DNA from: an uncultured Coriobacteriales bacterium
Lineage (GTDB): Bacteria; Actinomycetota; Coriobacteriia; Coriobacteriales; Atopobiaceae
Assembly: GCA_947305035.1 (NCBI GenBank)
Contig: CAMZCV010000024.1
Location: 1-9,631, forward strand
DNA: 9,631 bases
Direction: 5' to 3'
Below, piece after piece: positions 1 to 6,708 of this stretch. Under the pieces are notes generated by a model, which did not search any database, was not told where the DNA came from, and saw only the letters and a program-made list of their open reading frames with translations. Every line of letters begins with the position of its first letter. Position 1 is the stretch's first letter. A program made the position numbers and the translations under genes.

Positions 1-202
1 CAACGTACTCGTTCATGCGGTTGGTGCCAACGCCCAGCGTGCCGCGCAGGCCGGCGGTGCCGAACTCGAGGCTGCGGTAGAAGGCGTCGAAGAGCTTGTC
101 CTCGTCGCCCGCGGCGATCAGGGCATCGAGCTCCTCCTTGAGATCGGGAACCGTGACCTTCTCGGCCCAAAGCTCGATCTTCGCCTGGATTGCTGCATCC
201 AT
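1..202 (-). CDS. Phosphoglucomutase/phosphomannomutase-type phosphohexomutase, N-terminal fragment
   Basis: Only the first 67 residues lie in the window; the gene continues past the left edge. The segment EFGTAGLRG at residues 46-54, followed by GVGTNRMN at 57-64, is the N-terminal signature of the alpha-D-phosphohexomutase superfamily in the phosphoglucomutase/phospho-sugar mutase branch. These enzymes interconvert hexose 1- and 6-phosphates in the cytoplasm and feed glycogen and cell-wall sugar synthesis. The phosphoserine loop and metal-binding motif lie outside the window, so substrate preference cannot be judged. The start is the ATG at 202-200, preceded by GAAGGGACG at a suitable distance; a second ATG four bases inside is out of frame. 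A 6-bp hairpin sits in the leader. The family call is firm; the exact sugar (glucose or mannose) is not. Confidence 0.9.
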   Translation of the reverse strand, partial: MDAAIQAKIELWAEKVTVPDLKEELDALIAAGDEDKLFDAFYRSLEFGTAGLRGTLGVGTNRMNEYV

Positions 203-223
203 ATTGAGCGTCCCTTCATCCGA

Positions 224-239
224 GCGGGCTCATGCCCGC
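224..239 (-). promoter_or_regulatory. Small hairpin in the leader of the phosphohexomutase gene
   Basis: GCGGGC and GCCCGC pair perfectly around a TCAT loop, ending about 20 bases upstream of the start codon. It could be a leader structure, or it may have no role. It lacks a following T-run, so it is not a convincing terminator. Further upstream on the minus strand are a run of seven T and AT-rich bases (about 255-285), where a promoter would be expected, but no clear -35/-10 pair could be chosen. Confidence 0.25.
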
Positions 240-301
240 GATTGTCCATACCTACTGATAATGCTATCGAAAAAAAGTTTATTACGTGCCGTGAGCGGCG
301 A

Positions 302-337
302 GAAAAGCGACAGGCGGCGAAGCATTGCCCCGCCGCC
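302..337 (-). terminator. Possible terminator of the S10 peptidase gene
   Basis: Ten bases past the peptidase stop codon, a 7-bp GC stem (GGCGGCG/CGCCGCC, 313-337) encloses an 11-base loop. On the minus strand it is followed by TGTCGCTTTTC. The T-tract is short and offset by several bases, so termination may be weak. The position between two minus-strand genes supports the call. Confidence 0.35.
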
Positions 338-346
338 GAACGTATT

Positions 347-1840
347 CTAGCGCATGGTATAGAAGTCGTGCATGTCGGCGCCCATGGCATGGAGCGTGGG
401 CACGTCGGTGTAGGCCATGTGCCCGCATCCGTAGCGATACCAGCACACGCGCTTCTTGAGCTCGGGCGAGAGGAACTGGCAGCTGATGTCGTGCACCACG
501 TTCCAGAACGTGGTGGCGGCGTCGTAGCGGCCACCGATGATGGCAAGCTTGAGGGTGGGGTTGCGGCGCAGCGCCGTGGCGATGTCGACGGCAACGTTGG
601 GCGAGTCGGCGGGCCATCCCGTGCCGGGTTCCTCGTGGGCCCAGTTCCACGTCATGTTGACCTTCTCGTAGTTGCCGGGCAGGTAGATGGCGGGGCCGTG
701 GTAGTCGAGCTCCTCGGCGCAGAACCTGCGGAGCGCCATGACCCAGTTGGCGTCCAGCGCGTCGTCGGAGGGATCCTCGTATGCCGAGAAGGACGGTTCC
801 TGCACGGGTGACGGCGCGTCGGAGGTGAAGCGCATGTCGAACCTGCCGCACACGCGCTTCTCCGCGCGGAGCAGCTCGGAGCGGAAGGTTCCGAGGTCGA
901 TGCGCAGGTGATGCTCGAGGATGAAGTCGGCGGGGATGCCGATGAAGGATGAGAACTCCTCTGCGACCGCACGCTCGCGCTCCTCGCCCAGACGGTCGCC
1001 GCGCAGCAGCGCCGGGGCGAGCACGTCCTCGGTCCATGCCATGGCGCGGTCGAACCACTCGTCCACATCGACGCCCTGGCCGGCCTTGCCGAAGAACTGC
1101 GCGGCAGCCGAGTAGGTGGGCATCATGCCCAGATAGTAGGTGTCGCTGCCGGGCAGGATCTGCACGCCGTCGAAGAGGGCGGAGAGCATGACCACGCCGG
1201 TGAGTTTGATGCCGCGCTCGCCGAGCAGGCGCATGAGGACGGCGTTGCGGATGGTGCCGTAGGACTCGCCGAAGATGTAGACGGGGCTCGACCAGCGCCT
1301 GTTCTCCTCGAGCCAGGAGCAGATGGCGCGTGCGAAGGAGTCGGCGTCACCGTCGACCCCGAAGATCTTCTTGGTGTCGGCTCCCTCGGCGATGCGAGAC
1401 CAGCCGGTTCCGAGCGCGTCGAGGAACACGAGGTCGGTGTCGCGCAGGAGCGTCTCGGGGTTATCCTCGAGCGCTGCGTCGGCGCGCAGGTGGTTGAGAC
1501 CGTCGGTTGCCACGCGCTTGGGGCCGATGCCTCCGAAGTTGACGGGTACCGAGGCGGATCCGGGGCCGCCGTTGTATGCGAAGGTGACGGGGCGTGCGGA
1601 ATTGTGCTTGCCGTCCTCGTCGACCACCGTATAGCTGAGCGAGAACATCTTGCCGATGAGGGCGCCGGCATCCTCGCGCACGTCGACGTGCGCAGCGGTG
1701 ACGTTGTAGCGCAGCTCCTCTCCGTTCGCGCCATGCCACGTGAGCTGCTTGCTCGCGGGTGCGGGCACCTCGGTTGCGGTGTTTGCGGGAACGCTCAAAA
1801 ACTCGGGCTTCTCCTTCTTGGGCGTCGTCTCCTCTGCCAT
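347..1840 (-). CDS. Family S10 serine carboxypeptidase-like protein, cytoplasmic
   Basis: The 497-residue protein carries the S10 landmarks: the oxyanion-region motif NGGPGSAS (90-97), nucleophile Ser193 in GESYG (191-195), Asp440 in GGRYD (436-440), and His474 in GCGHMAY. These form the expected Ser-Asp-His order of an alpha/beta-hydrolase carboxypeptidase, which removes C-terminal residues from peptides. No signal peptide or membrane segment is visible; the N-terminus is charged and Pro/Thr-rich (MAEETTPKKE), so a cytoplasmic peptide-processing role is inferred. The start is the ATG at 1840-1838, chosen for AAAGGAGG seven bases upstream. The frame stays open to about 2404, but that extension lies antisense to the methyltransferase gene and has no family similarity. 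It is divergent from the rRNA methyltransferase gene and likely a single-gene transcript. Natural substrate unknown. Confidence 0.9.
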   Translation of the reverse strand: MAEETTPKKEKPEFLSVPANTATEVPAPASKQLTWHGANGEELRYNVTAAHVDVREDAGALIGKMFSLSYTVVDEDGKHNSARPVTFAYNGGPGSASVPVNFGGIGPKRVATDGLNHLRADAALEDNPETLLRDTDLVFLDALGTGWSRIAEGADTKKIFGVDGDADSFARAICSWLEENRRWSSPVYIFGESYGTIRNAVLMRLLGERGIKLTGVVMLSALFDGVQILPGSDTYYLGMMPTYSAAAQFFGKAGQGVDVDEWFDRAMAWTEDVLAPALLRGDRLGEERERAVAEEFSSFIGIPADFILEHHLRIDLGTFRSELLRAEKRVCGRFDMRFTSDAPSPVQEPSFSAYEDPSDDALDANWVMALRRFCAEELDYHGPAIYLPGNYEKVNMTWNWAHEEPGTGWPADSPNVAVDIATALRRNPTLKLAIIGGRYDAATTFWNVVHDISCQFLSPELKKRVCWYRYGCGHMAYTDVPTLHAMGADMHDFYTMR

Positions 1841-1952
1841 ATGCTTCCTCCTTTGCTGCGGAATTGTTTGTTCCGAGCAATATCTTAGCCGACCAGCCCG
1901 AGCAGCATCGCGGCAACGTATGATGGTGGGGCACACAAGATGGAGGTGGCAC
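1841..1952. promoter_or_regulatory. Divergent promoter region between the S10 peptidase and rRNA methyltransferase genes
   Basis: These 112 bases must carry the start signals for both genes. On the plus strand TATGAT (1919-1924) fits a -10 box that would give a leader of roughly 20 bases before the GTG at 1953. No good -35 accompanies it. On the minus strand TAAGAT, about 40 bases before the peptidase ATG, is a possible -10, again without a clear -35. Both ribosome binding sites (GGAGG near 1943-1947 plus, GGAGG near 1849 minus) are strong. Confidence 0.3.
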
Positions 1953-4115
1953 GTGGAATTCACAGCGACATGCCCTGCGCGTTTCGAGGACCTGCTCGCC
2001 GCCGAGCTGAAAGAGCTCGGGGCGGAGGGCGTTCGTCCCCTGCGCGGCCAGGTGTCGTTTACCGGCACGCTGCGCATGGGCCTCGAGGTCTGTTTGAGAT
2101 CGCGTTTTGCATCCCGTGTGGTGGCCGTGCTCGCGCGTGTGGACGCTTCCGATTCCGATGCCCTGTACGCCTCGCTTTCCTCGATGGCGTGGGAAGACGA
2201 GCTCGATGCGCGTGCGACCTTCATGGTGGATGCCCACGGATCGAATGCCAAGCTCAAGAACACGCAATATACCGCCGAACGTGCCAAGGATGCCATCGTC
2301 GACCGTATCTTCGCACGTACCGGAGCCAGGCCGTCCGTGGACCGCGCACGGCCCGATGCCGTTGTCTCGCTGCGCATCCACGATACCCGCGCAGCTGTGG
2401 GCATCGTGCTCTCGGGATCCCGTCCGCTTTTCGAGCGTGGGTGGGGAGCTGCCCGTTCTACGGGAATCCGGAGCGATTATGCTGCAGCACTTCTGAGGAT
2501 GTCCCGATGGGACGGCGTCTCTCCGCTGGCGATCATCACCCGGGGAGAGGCGCTTTCAATCGAGGCGGCGCTCATCGCATCCAACAGTGCCCCCGGGCTT
2601 CTCAGGCCCCGCTTCGGATGCGAGGCGTGGAAGCGCTTCGATAAGGCGCTTGCAGGCGATCTTCTCGATGTGGCTCGGAGAGAGCGCAGCGACACCAGGG
2701 TACGCATCTTCGTCATCGGGGATGATGGCAGGGGAGTGGCTGCTATGCGCAGGCGTCTCCGCGAGCTCGACCTCGTGGCTGACATCGAAGCGGCGGATCC
2801 TTCCTCCGCAAAGGATGCGCAGGCGCTCGCGATAGACACCTCATGGCTCTACGAGGATGCCTTAGCGCAGGGCTTGGCTCTTACCGACCTCGCCGAACGA
2901 TCTCTGCTGGCAAGCCCTGAGGGGTGCTGCGCTGCAATTCTCTCGCGCACCGGAATGGCTGGGTCATGGGAGGTACAGCCGCTCGAGGACCGCTCCGTCC
3001 TGCTCGGCCGCGATGATGCCCACATGGAGCTGGTGGAGACGGGCATGGTGACCGCGCGTCCGCGTGTCTCCTGCAAAGCGCCCGACGGGTCCATCCATGA
3101 GATTGCCGTGTCGGTGCCCGCATCCGACCAATTCGCGGCGCGCCTCGCGAAGGTTGCCCGCGAGCGCAGGAAGTGGGCGGAGCGTGAGGATATCTCCTGC
3201 TACCGCGTCTACGATGCGGATCTGCCCGACTACGCGGTTGCGCTCGAGCGCTATGGGTCCTATGAGGACGCGCGCAACGACTGGCTCTCCATCGCGGAGT
3301 ACGCACCTCCTGCGTCCGTCGATCCCGACCTTGCGCGCAAGCGCCTCTCCGACGTGGTTGCATTGGCTCCGACCATTTTGGGCATCGATCCACGCAACGT
3401 GAGCCTGCGCACGCGCTCCCGTGCCCGTGGCGGCTCCCAGTATGCCGAGGAGGGCTCGGAGGACCGCCATGCCGTCCGCATCATCGACGAGGGCGGACTC
3501 TCCTTCGAGGTGGACTTCGGCCGCCGCTTGGACTGCGGCATCTTCCTCGACCATAGGGAGACGCGCTCCGAGCTGCGTGAGATGATGAAGCAGGCGCCGA
3601 AGCCCAAGCGGTTCCTCAACCTCTTCGCCTATACCGGAACCGCCACCTGCTATGCGGCGGATGGGGGAGCACTCGAAACCACGACCGTGGACCTCTCGCG
3701 TCCCTCGCTCGACTGGGCGCGCCGCAACATGGAGCGAAACGGCTTCTCGGGCGACGAGCATCGCTTCGTGCAGGCAGACGTGCTCGCCTGGGTGGCGGAA
3801 CAGCGCCATGCACGCGGAGCCTCACGCTACGAGCTCGTCTTCTGCGACGTTCCCACCTTCTCCAACTCCGCGCGCATGCGCAAGAGCGCCTTCGATGTGC
3901 AACGCGACCACGCGCAGCTGCTCATCGACGTGTCGCGGCTCCTCTCCGAGGAGGGTGTCTGCGTGTTCTCATGCAACCTGCGCAGCTTCAAGCCGGATGT
4001 CGAGATGCTCGCCCGCGCAGGGGTGGAGATCGAGGACATCACCGCGCGTACCATCCCGCACGATTTCGAACGCAACCCGCGCATCCACCGCTGCTATCTG
4101 GTTCGCCGCACTTGA
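1953..4115 (+). CDS. rlmKL: RlmK/RlmL-type bifunctional 23S rRNA guanine methyltransferase; RlmL half lacks catalytic motifs
   Basis: The 720-residue protein has the architecture of RlmKL (E. coli: 702 residues): an N-terminal ferredoxin-like/THUMP region (about 1-160), an RlmL (m2G2445) domain (about 170-370) and an RlmK (m7G2069) domain (about 395-720). Family landmarks include IEAALIAS (203-210), APGLLRPRFG (213-222), IFLDHRETR (530-538), LNLFAYTGTAT (555-565) and AFDVQRDH (646-653). In the RlmL domain the SAM motif usually read as DPMCGSGT is AIITRGEA (193-200), and the NPPYG site is replaced around 294-299 (IDTSWL). The RlmK domain keeps motif I but reads DVPTFSNS (632-639) for the usual DPPTFSNS. 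There is no stop or frameshift. The GTG at 1953 is chosen because GGAGG lies six bases upstream and the following residues match the family start; ATGs at 1920/1923 have no ribosome site. The family is certain; N2-methylation activity is doubtful. Confidence 0.9.
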   Translation: MEFTATCPARFEDLLAAELKELGAEGVRPLRGQVSFTGTLRMGLEVCLRSRFASRVVAVLARVDASDSDALYASLSSMAWEDELDARATFMVDAHGSNAKLKNTQYTAERAKDAIVDRIFARTGARPSVDRARPDAVVSLRIHDTRAAVGIVLSGSRPLFERGWGAARSTGIRSDYAAALLRMSRWDGVSPLAIITRGEALSIEAALIASNSAPGLLRPRFGCEAWKRFDKALAGDLLDVARRERSDTRVRIFVIGDDGRGVAAMRRRLRELDLVADIEAADPSSAKDAQALAIDTSWLYEDALAQGLALTDLAERSLLASPEGCCAAILSRTGMAGSWEVQPLEDRSVLLGRDDAHMELVETGMVTARPRVSCKAPDGSIHEIAVSVPASDQFAARLAKVARERRKWAEREDISCYRVYDADLPDYAVALERYGSYEDARNDWLSIAEYAPPASVDPDLARKRLSDVVALAPTILGIDPRNVSLRTRSRARGGSQYAEEGSEDRHAVRIIDEGGLSFEVDFGRRLDCGIFLDHRETRSELREMMKQAPKPKRFLNLFAYTGTATCYAADGGALETTTVDLSRPSLDWARRNMERNGFSGDEHRFVQADVLAWVAEQRHARGASRYELVFCDVPTFSNSARMRKSAFDVQRDHAQLLIDVSRLLSEEGVCVFSCNLRSFKPDVEMLARAGVEIEDITARTIPHDFERNPRIHRCYLVRRT

Positions 4116-4127
4116 CCTGGGACAAAG

Positions 4128-4196
4128 TGGGACAATGGGGACAGGTAACTTGCTGTCCCATTTTGGGACAAAGGGGACAGGTAACTTGCTGTCCCA
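4128..4196. repeat. Two tandem copies of a 33-bp REP-like palindromic repeat
   Basis: Copies at 4128-4160 and 4164-4196 (period 36) differ at one base (T or A at copy position 9). Each holds a perfect hairpin with arms GGGACAG and CTGTCCC around the loop GTAACTTG (4138-4159 and 4174-4195). The right end of copy 1 (TGTCCCA, 4154-4160) can instead pair with the left end of copy 2 (TGGGACA, 4164-4170) over a three-T loop, so two folds compete. A partial third unit, CTGGGACAAAG, starts at 4117, just after the methyltransferase stop codon. The element abuts the A-run of the PBP gene terminator. It may be an extragenic palindrome of the REP/BIME type and could help end the rlmKL transcript (CTGTCCCATTTT). 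Confidence 0.75.
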
Positions 4197-4225
4197 AAAA
4201 AGGAGGCCCCAAACGGGGCCTCCTT
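4196..4225 (-). terminator. Rho-independent terminator of the class A PBP gene
   Basis: AAGGAGGCCCC (4200-4210) pairs with GGGGCCTCCTT (4215-4225) across a four-base AAAC loop. On the minus strand the stem runs into a six-T tract. It lies 23 bases after the PBP stop codon. Read on the plus strand there is no T-run on the far side, so it mainly serves the minus-strand gene, though the stem could also slow plus-strand transcription from rlmKL. Confidence 0.9.
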
Positions 4226-4248
4226 GCAGTTTGCTATGGTGCGGGAGA

Positions 4249-6561
4249 TCAGCCGTCTCCGCCACCGCCTTCCTCTTGGGCCTTCTTTGCCTCCTCCTCG
4301 GCTTGGCGTGCAGCTTCCTCCTCGGCCTGCCTGCGGGCTTCCTCCTCGGCAGCTTGGCGTGCGGCTTCCTCCTCGGCCTGCCTGCGGGCTTCCTCCTCGG
4401 CGGCCTTACGGGCGGCCTCCTCTTCGGCAGCCTTCTTGGCGGCTTCTTCCTCAGCCTTCTTCTTGGCTTCCTCTTCCTGCCGCTTGCGCTCTTCCTCGGC
4501 CTTCTTCTGCTTCTCTTCCTCCTCCTTGAGCTTCTTCTCGGCCTCTTCCTTCTTCTTCTCTTCCTCCTCCTTCTTGGCCTGCTCCTCGGCCTCGCGCCTT
4601 GCGAGCTCGGGGTCGTTGGCGGCGGCGGAGGTGCCGACGAACTTCCAAGAGGTGTTGGGCAGATAGTTGGGACGGACGCCGCTGTCGGGGAAGTCCTCCC
4701 AGGAGACGCCATCGAGGATGGTGTTCATGAAGTTGGAGAAGATGGGCTGGGGCAGCAGCTCGGTCTCGCCGAACTGGCCGCAGAAGTAGACGGTCTCGCG
4801 GCTCTCGAGCATGCCCGACCACACCGCGGTGGTGTACTGCGGGGTGTAACCGACGAACCAGAGGTCGGTAGCGGCGTCGGACGTGCCCGTCTTGCCGGCG
4901 AGCGGGGCGTTGGCGGAGTACATGTTGGCGATGACCCATCCGGTGCCGGAGGAGGTCACGACACCCCTGAGCACGTCGGTGGCAGCCTCGGCGACACCGT
5001 CCTCGAGCACCTTCACGGGGTTGTCCTTATGCTCGTAGATTACGTTGCCGTTGCGGTCCTCGATGCGCGTGATGCAGCACGGGTCGCGGTGGTATCCGCC
5101 GGTGGCGAGCACCGAGAAGCCCTCGGCCATCTGGATGGGCGGAACGCCCACGGAGCCCAGCGAGATGGAGAGGTACGCGGGAAGGTCGACGTCGATGCCC
5201 ATGAGCTTGCAGGTCTCGACGATCTTCTCCGCACCGATGGCCTCTGCGACCTGTGCAAGGCCGGTGTTGGATGAGATCCACATGGCGCTGCGGAGCGAAC
5301 GGGTTCCGTAGTTGGAGTTGGAGTGGTTCTGGACCATCCACGTGGGCGTGATCTGCATGGGCGACGTGCAGTTGAGGGTGATGTCGGGGTTCATGCCCGA
5401 GCGCAGCGCCGCGACGAGCGTGTAGGCCTTGAACGTGGAGCCGCACTGACGGCGTGCGGACGTGGCGGCGTTGAACTCGTTGAGGTCGTAGCTGCGGCCG
5501 CCCACCATGGCGCGCACGTAGCCGTTGCTGTTCTCGATGCACACGAGGGCGCTCGTGAGCGACAGGTTGTCGTCTTGGCTCAGGCGCTCATCGACGGCCC
5601 ATTCGGCTGCGCGCTGGATCTCGGGATCGATGGTGGTGTACACCCTGAGGCCGCCCTGAAGGATGGTGGACTCGTCGAAGTCCTCGAGGAGCAGCTCGCG
5701 CACGTAGTCGGTGAAGTAGGGATAGGTGCCCACGGGGTATCCGAGCGAGCCCTCGTTGAGCACGAGCTCCTCCGCGCATGCCGCCTCGAACTCCTCCTGG
5801 GTAATATCGCCGGCGGTGTACATACGGTCGAGGACGATGTTGCGGCGCGAGATGGCCAGGTCGGGGTTGACCGTGGGGTCGTAGATGGAGGGCGATGCGG
5901 GAAGGCCCACGAGCAGTGCTGCCTGGGCGAGGGTGAGGTCGCTCGCGTGCACGTTGAAGTAGGTGACGGCTGCGGCCTCGATGCCGTAGGCGCCGTTGCC
6001 GTAGTAGATGGTGTTGAGGTACATGTTCAGGATCTGGTCCTTGGTGAACATCTTCTCCATCTGCAGCGCGATGTAGGCCTCGCGCACCTTACGGCGCACG
6101 GTGTAGTCGAACTGCTCGGCGGACAGGACCGTGTTGCGGACCAGCTGCTGCGTGATGGTTGACGCGCCCTCCGAGCGGCCCATGAGCTGCGAGTACACGG
6201 CGCGGAGGATGCCCTGCGGGTCGATGCCGTTGTGGGTGTAGAAGCGGATGTCCTCGGTGTCGATGGTGCCGTCGATGACGTACTGGGAGATGTTCTCGAG
6301 ATCGACGGAGCGGCGCTGCTGCAGGTAGTACTCGGCGATCTGCGTGCCGTTGCAGTCGTAGATGCGCGTGGGCTCGGCGACGAGGTAAGCCTCGGCGGTG
6401 GTGTAGTCGGGCAGATCCTCGAGCCAGCCTTGGATGACCGACGACAGCGACAGGGCTACCGCGACAGCGCCCATGGCGATGAAGCCGAAGAATCCGGCGA
6501 TGGCGAAACCCACGACGTGGGTCTTGGAATGAGTGCGTGCTCGGCGGGAGCGGATACCCAT
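4249..6561 (-). CDS. Bifunctional class A penicillin-binding protein (transglycosylase/transpeptidase) with charged helical C-terminal tail
   Basis: This 770-residue protein polymerises lipid II into glycan and cross-links stem peptides outside the membrane. A basic N-terminus precedes one transmembrane segment (about 15-42). The GT51 glycosyltransferase domain (about 65-240) shows EDIRFYTHNG (103-112, catalytic Glu103), GASTITQQ (132-139), RRKVREAYIALQMEK (156-170, Glu161) and ILNMYLNTIYYGNG (177-190). The transpeptidase domain (about 300-620) has STFK (Ser375 nucleophile), SSN (430-432) and KTGT (557-560). Both active sites look complete. Residues about 653-764 are almost wholly Glu, Lys, Arg, Ala and Gln, ending in GGGGDG; this tail should lie outside the cell as a long helix. 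The ATG at 6561-6559 follows AAAGGAGG; an in-frame ATG nine codons upstream lacks a ribosome site. It has its own promoter and terminator, so it is probably monocistronic. It is an ortholog of the PBP1/PonA group. Confidence 0.95.
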   Translation of the reverse strand: MGIRSRRARTHSKTHVVGFAIAGFFGFIAMGAVAVALSLSSVIQGWLEDLPDYTTAEAYLVAEPTRIYDCNGTQIAEYYLQQRRSVDLENISQYVIDGTIDTEDIRFYTHNGIDPQGILRAVYSQLMGRSEGASTITQQLVRNTVLSAEQFDYTVRRKVREAYIALQMEKMFTKDQILNMYLNTIYYGNGAYGIEAAAVTYFNVHASDLTLAQAALLVGLPASPSIYDPTVNPDLAISRRNIVLDRMYTAGDITQEEFEAACAEELVLNEGSLGYPVGTYPYFTDYVRELLLEDFDESTILQGGLRVYTTIDPEIQRAAEWAVDERLSQDDNLSLTSALVCIENSNGYVRAMVGGRSYDLNEFNAATSARRQCGSTFKAYTLVAALRSGMNPDITLNCTSPMQITPTWMVQNHSNSNYGTRSLRSAMWISSNTGLAQVAEAIGAEKIVETCKLMGIDVDLPAYLSISLGSVGVPPIQMAEGFSVLATGGYHRDPCCITRIEDRNGNVIYEHKDNPVKVLEDGVAEAATDVLRGVVTSSGTGWVIANMYSANAPLAGKTGTSDAATDLWFVGYTPQYTTAVWSGMLESRETVYFCGQFGETELLPQPIFSNFMNTILDGVSWEDFPDSGVRPNYLPNTSWKFVGTSAAANDPELARREAEEQAKKEEEEKKKEEAEKKLKEEEEKQKKAEEERKRQEEEAKKKAEEEAAKKAAEEEAARKAAEEEARRQAEEEAARQAAEEEARRQAEEEAARQAEEEAKKAQEEGGGGDG
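4301..4402 (-). repeat. Tandem 51-bp repeat encoding the distal PBP tail
   Basis: Units 4301-4351 and 4352-4402 are identical except at unit position 12 (A/G) and the last base (A/G). Each encodes a 17-residue unit of the form AEEEARRQAEEEAARQA. The surrounding 4267-4610 is lower-grade repetition of GAG/GCC/AAG/CGC codons. Such near-identity suggests recent duplication by slippage or unequal recombination, so tail length may vary between strains. Confidence 0.85.
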
Positions 6562-6590
6562 GGTTCCTCCTTTGATACACATACACATCT

Positions 6591-6619
6591 ATTATACGAG
6601 CAAACACCCATAGTGTCGG
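6591..6619 (-). promoter_or_regulatory. Promoter of the class A PBP gene
   Basis: On the minus strand a perfect TATAAT (6596-6591) lies 17 bases downstream of CCGACA (6619-6614), a four-of-six match to the housekeeping -35 TTGACA. Transcription would start near 6584, giving a leader of about 20-25 bases that contains the AAAGGAGG ribosome site before the ATG at 6561. It is placed after the terminator of the upstream gene, so the PBP is likely transcribed on its own. Confidence 0.75.
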
Positions 6620-6650
6620 AATCATCACGGCATCGCCATGAGCTGCTGCA

Positions 6651-6685
6651 TATAAAACCCGCCCATCCTGTACGGGATGGGCGGG
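6651..6685 (-). terminator. Rho-independent terminator of the L,D-transpeptidase gene
   Basis: CCCGCCCATCC (6658-6668) pairs perfectly with GGATGGGCGGG (6675-6685) across a six-base loop, an 11-bp stem. On the minus strand it is followed by TTTTATA. It lies 23 bases past the stop codon of the upstream minus-strand gene and before the PBP promoter. Confidence 0.9.
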
Positions 6686-6708
6686 CGAGAGAAGCTGCTC
6701 TTTTACGG

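Noticed and set aside
1740..1952. Upstream start of the rRNA methyltransferase giving 791 residues
   Set aside because: It would overlap the divergent peptidase gene, and the GTG at 1953 has GGAGG six bases upstream and fits the family N-terminus.
1841..2404. Upstream in-frame extension of the S10 peptidase to 685 residues
   Set aside because: It lies antisense to the conserved start of the rRNA methyltransferase, has no family similarity, and the ATG at 1840 has an excellent ribosome site.
4128..4196. Minimal CRISPR or insertion-sequence end
   Set aside because: Only two copies with a three-base gap, no spacer, no transposase gene and no target-site duplication visible; treated as an extragenic palindromic repeat.
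3652..5274. 540-residue plus-strand open frame spanning the rRNA methyltransferase end and the PBP tail
   Set aside because: It is out of frame with the true methyltransferase, crosses a terminator, and consists of Leu/Ser-rich antisense of the repeat; it arises from GC-rich codon bias.
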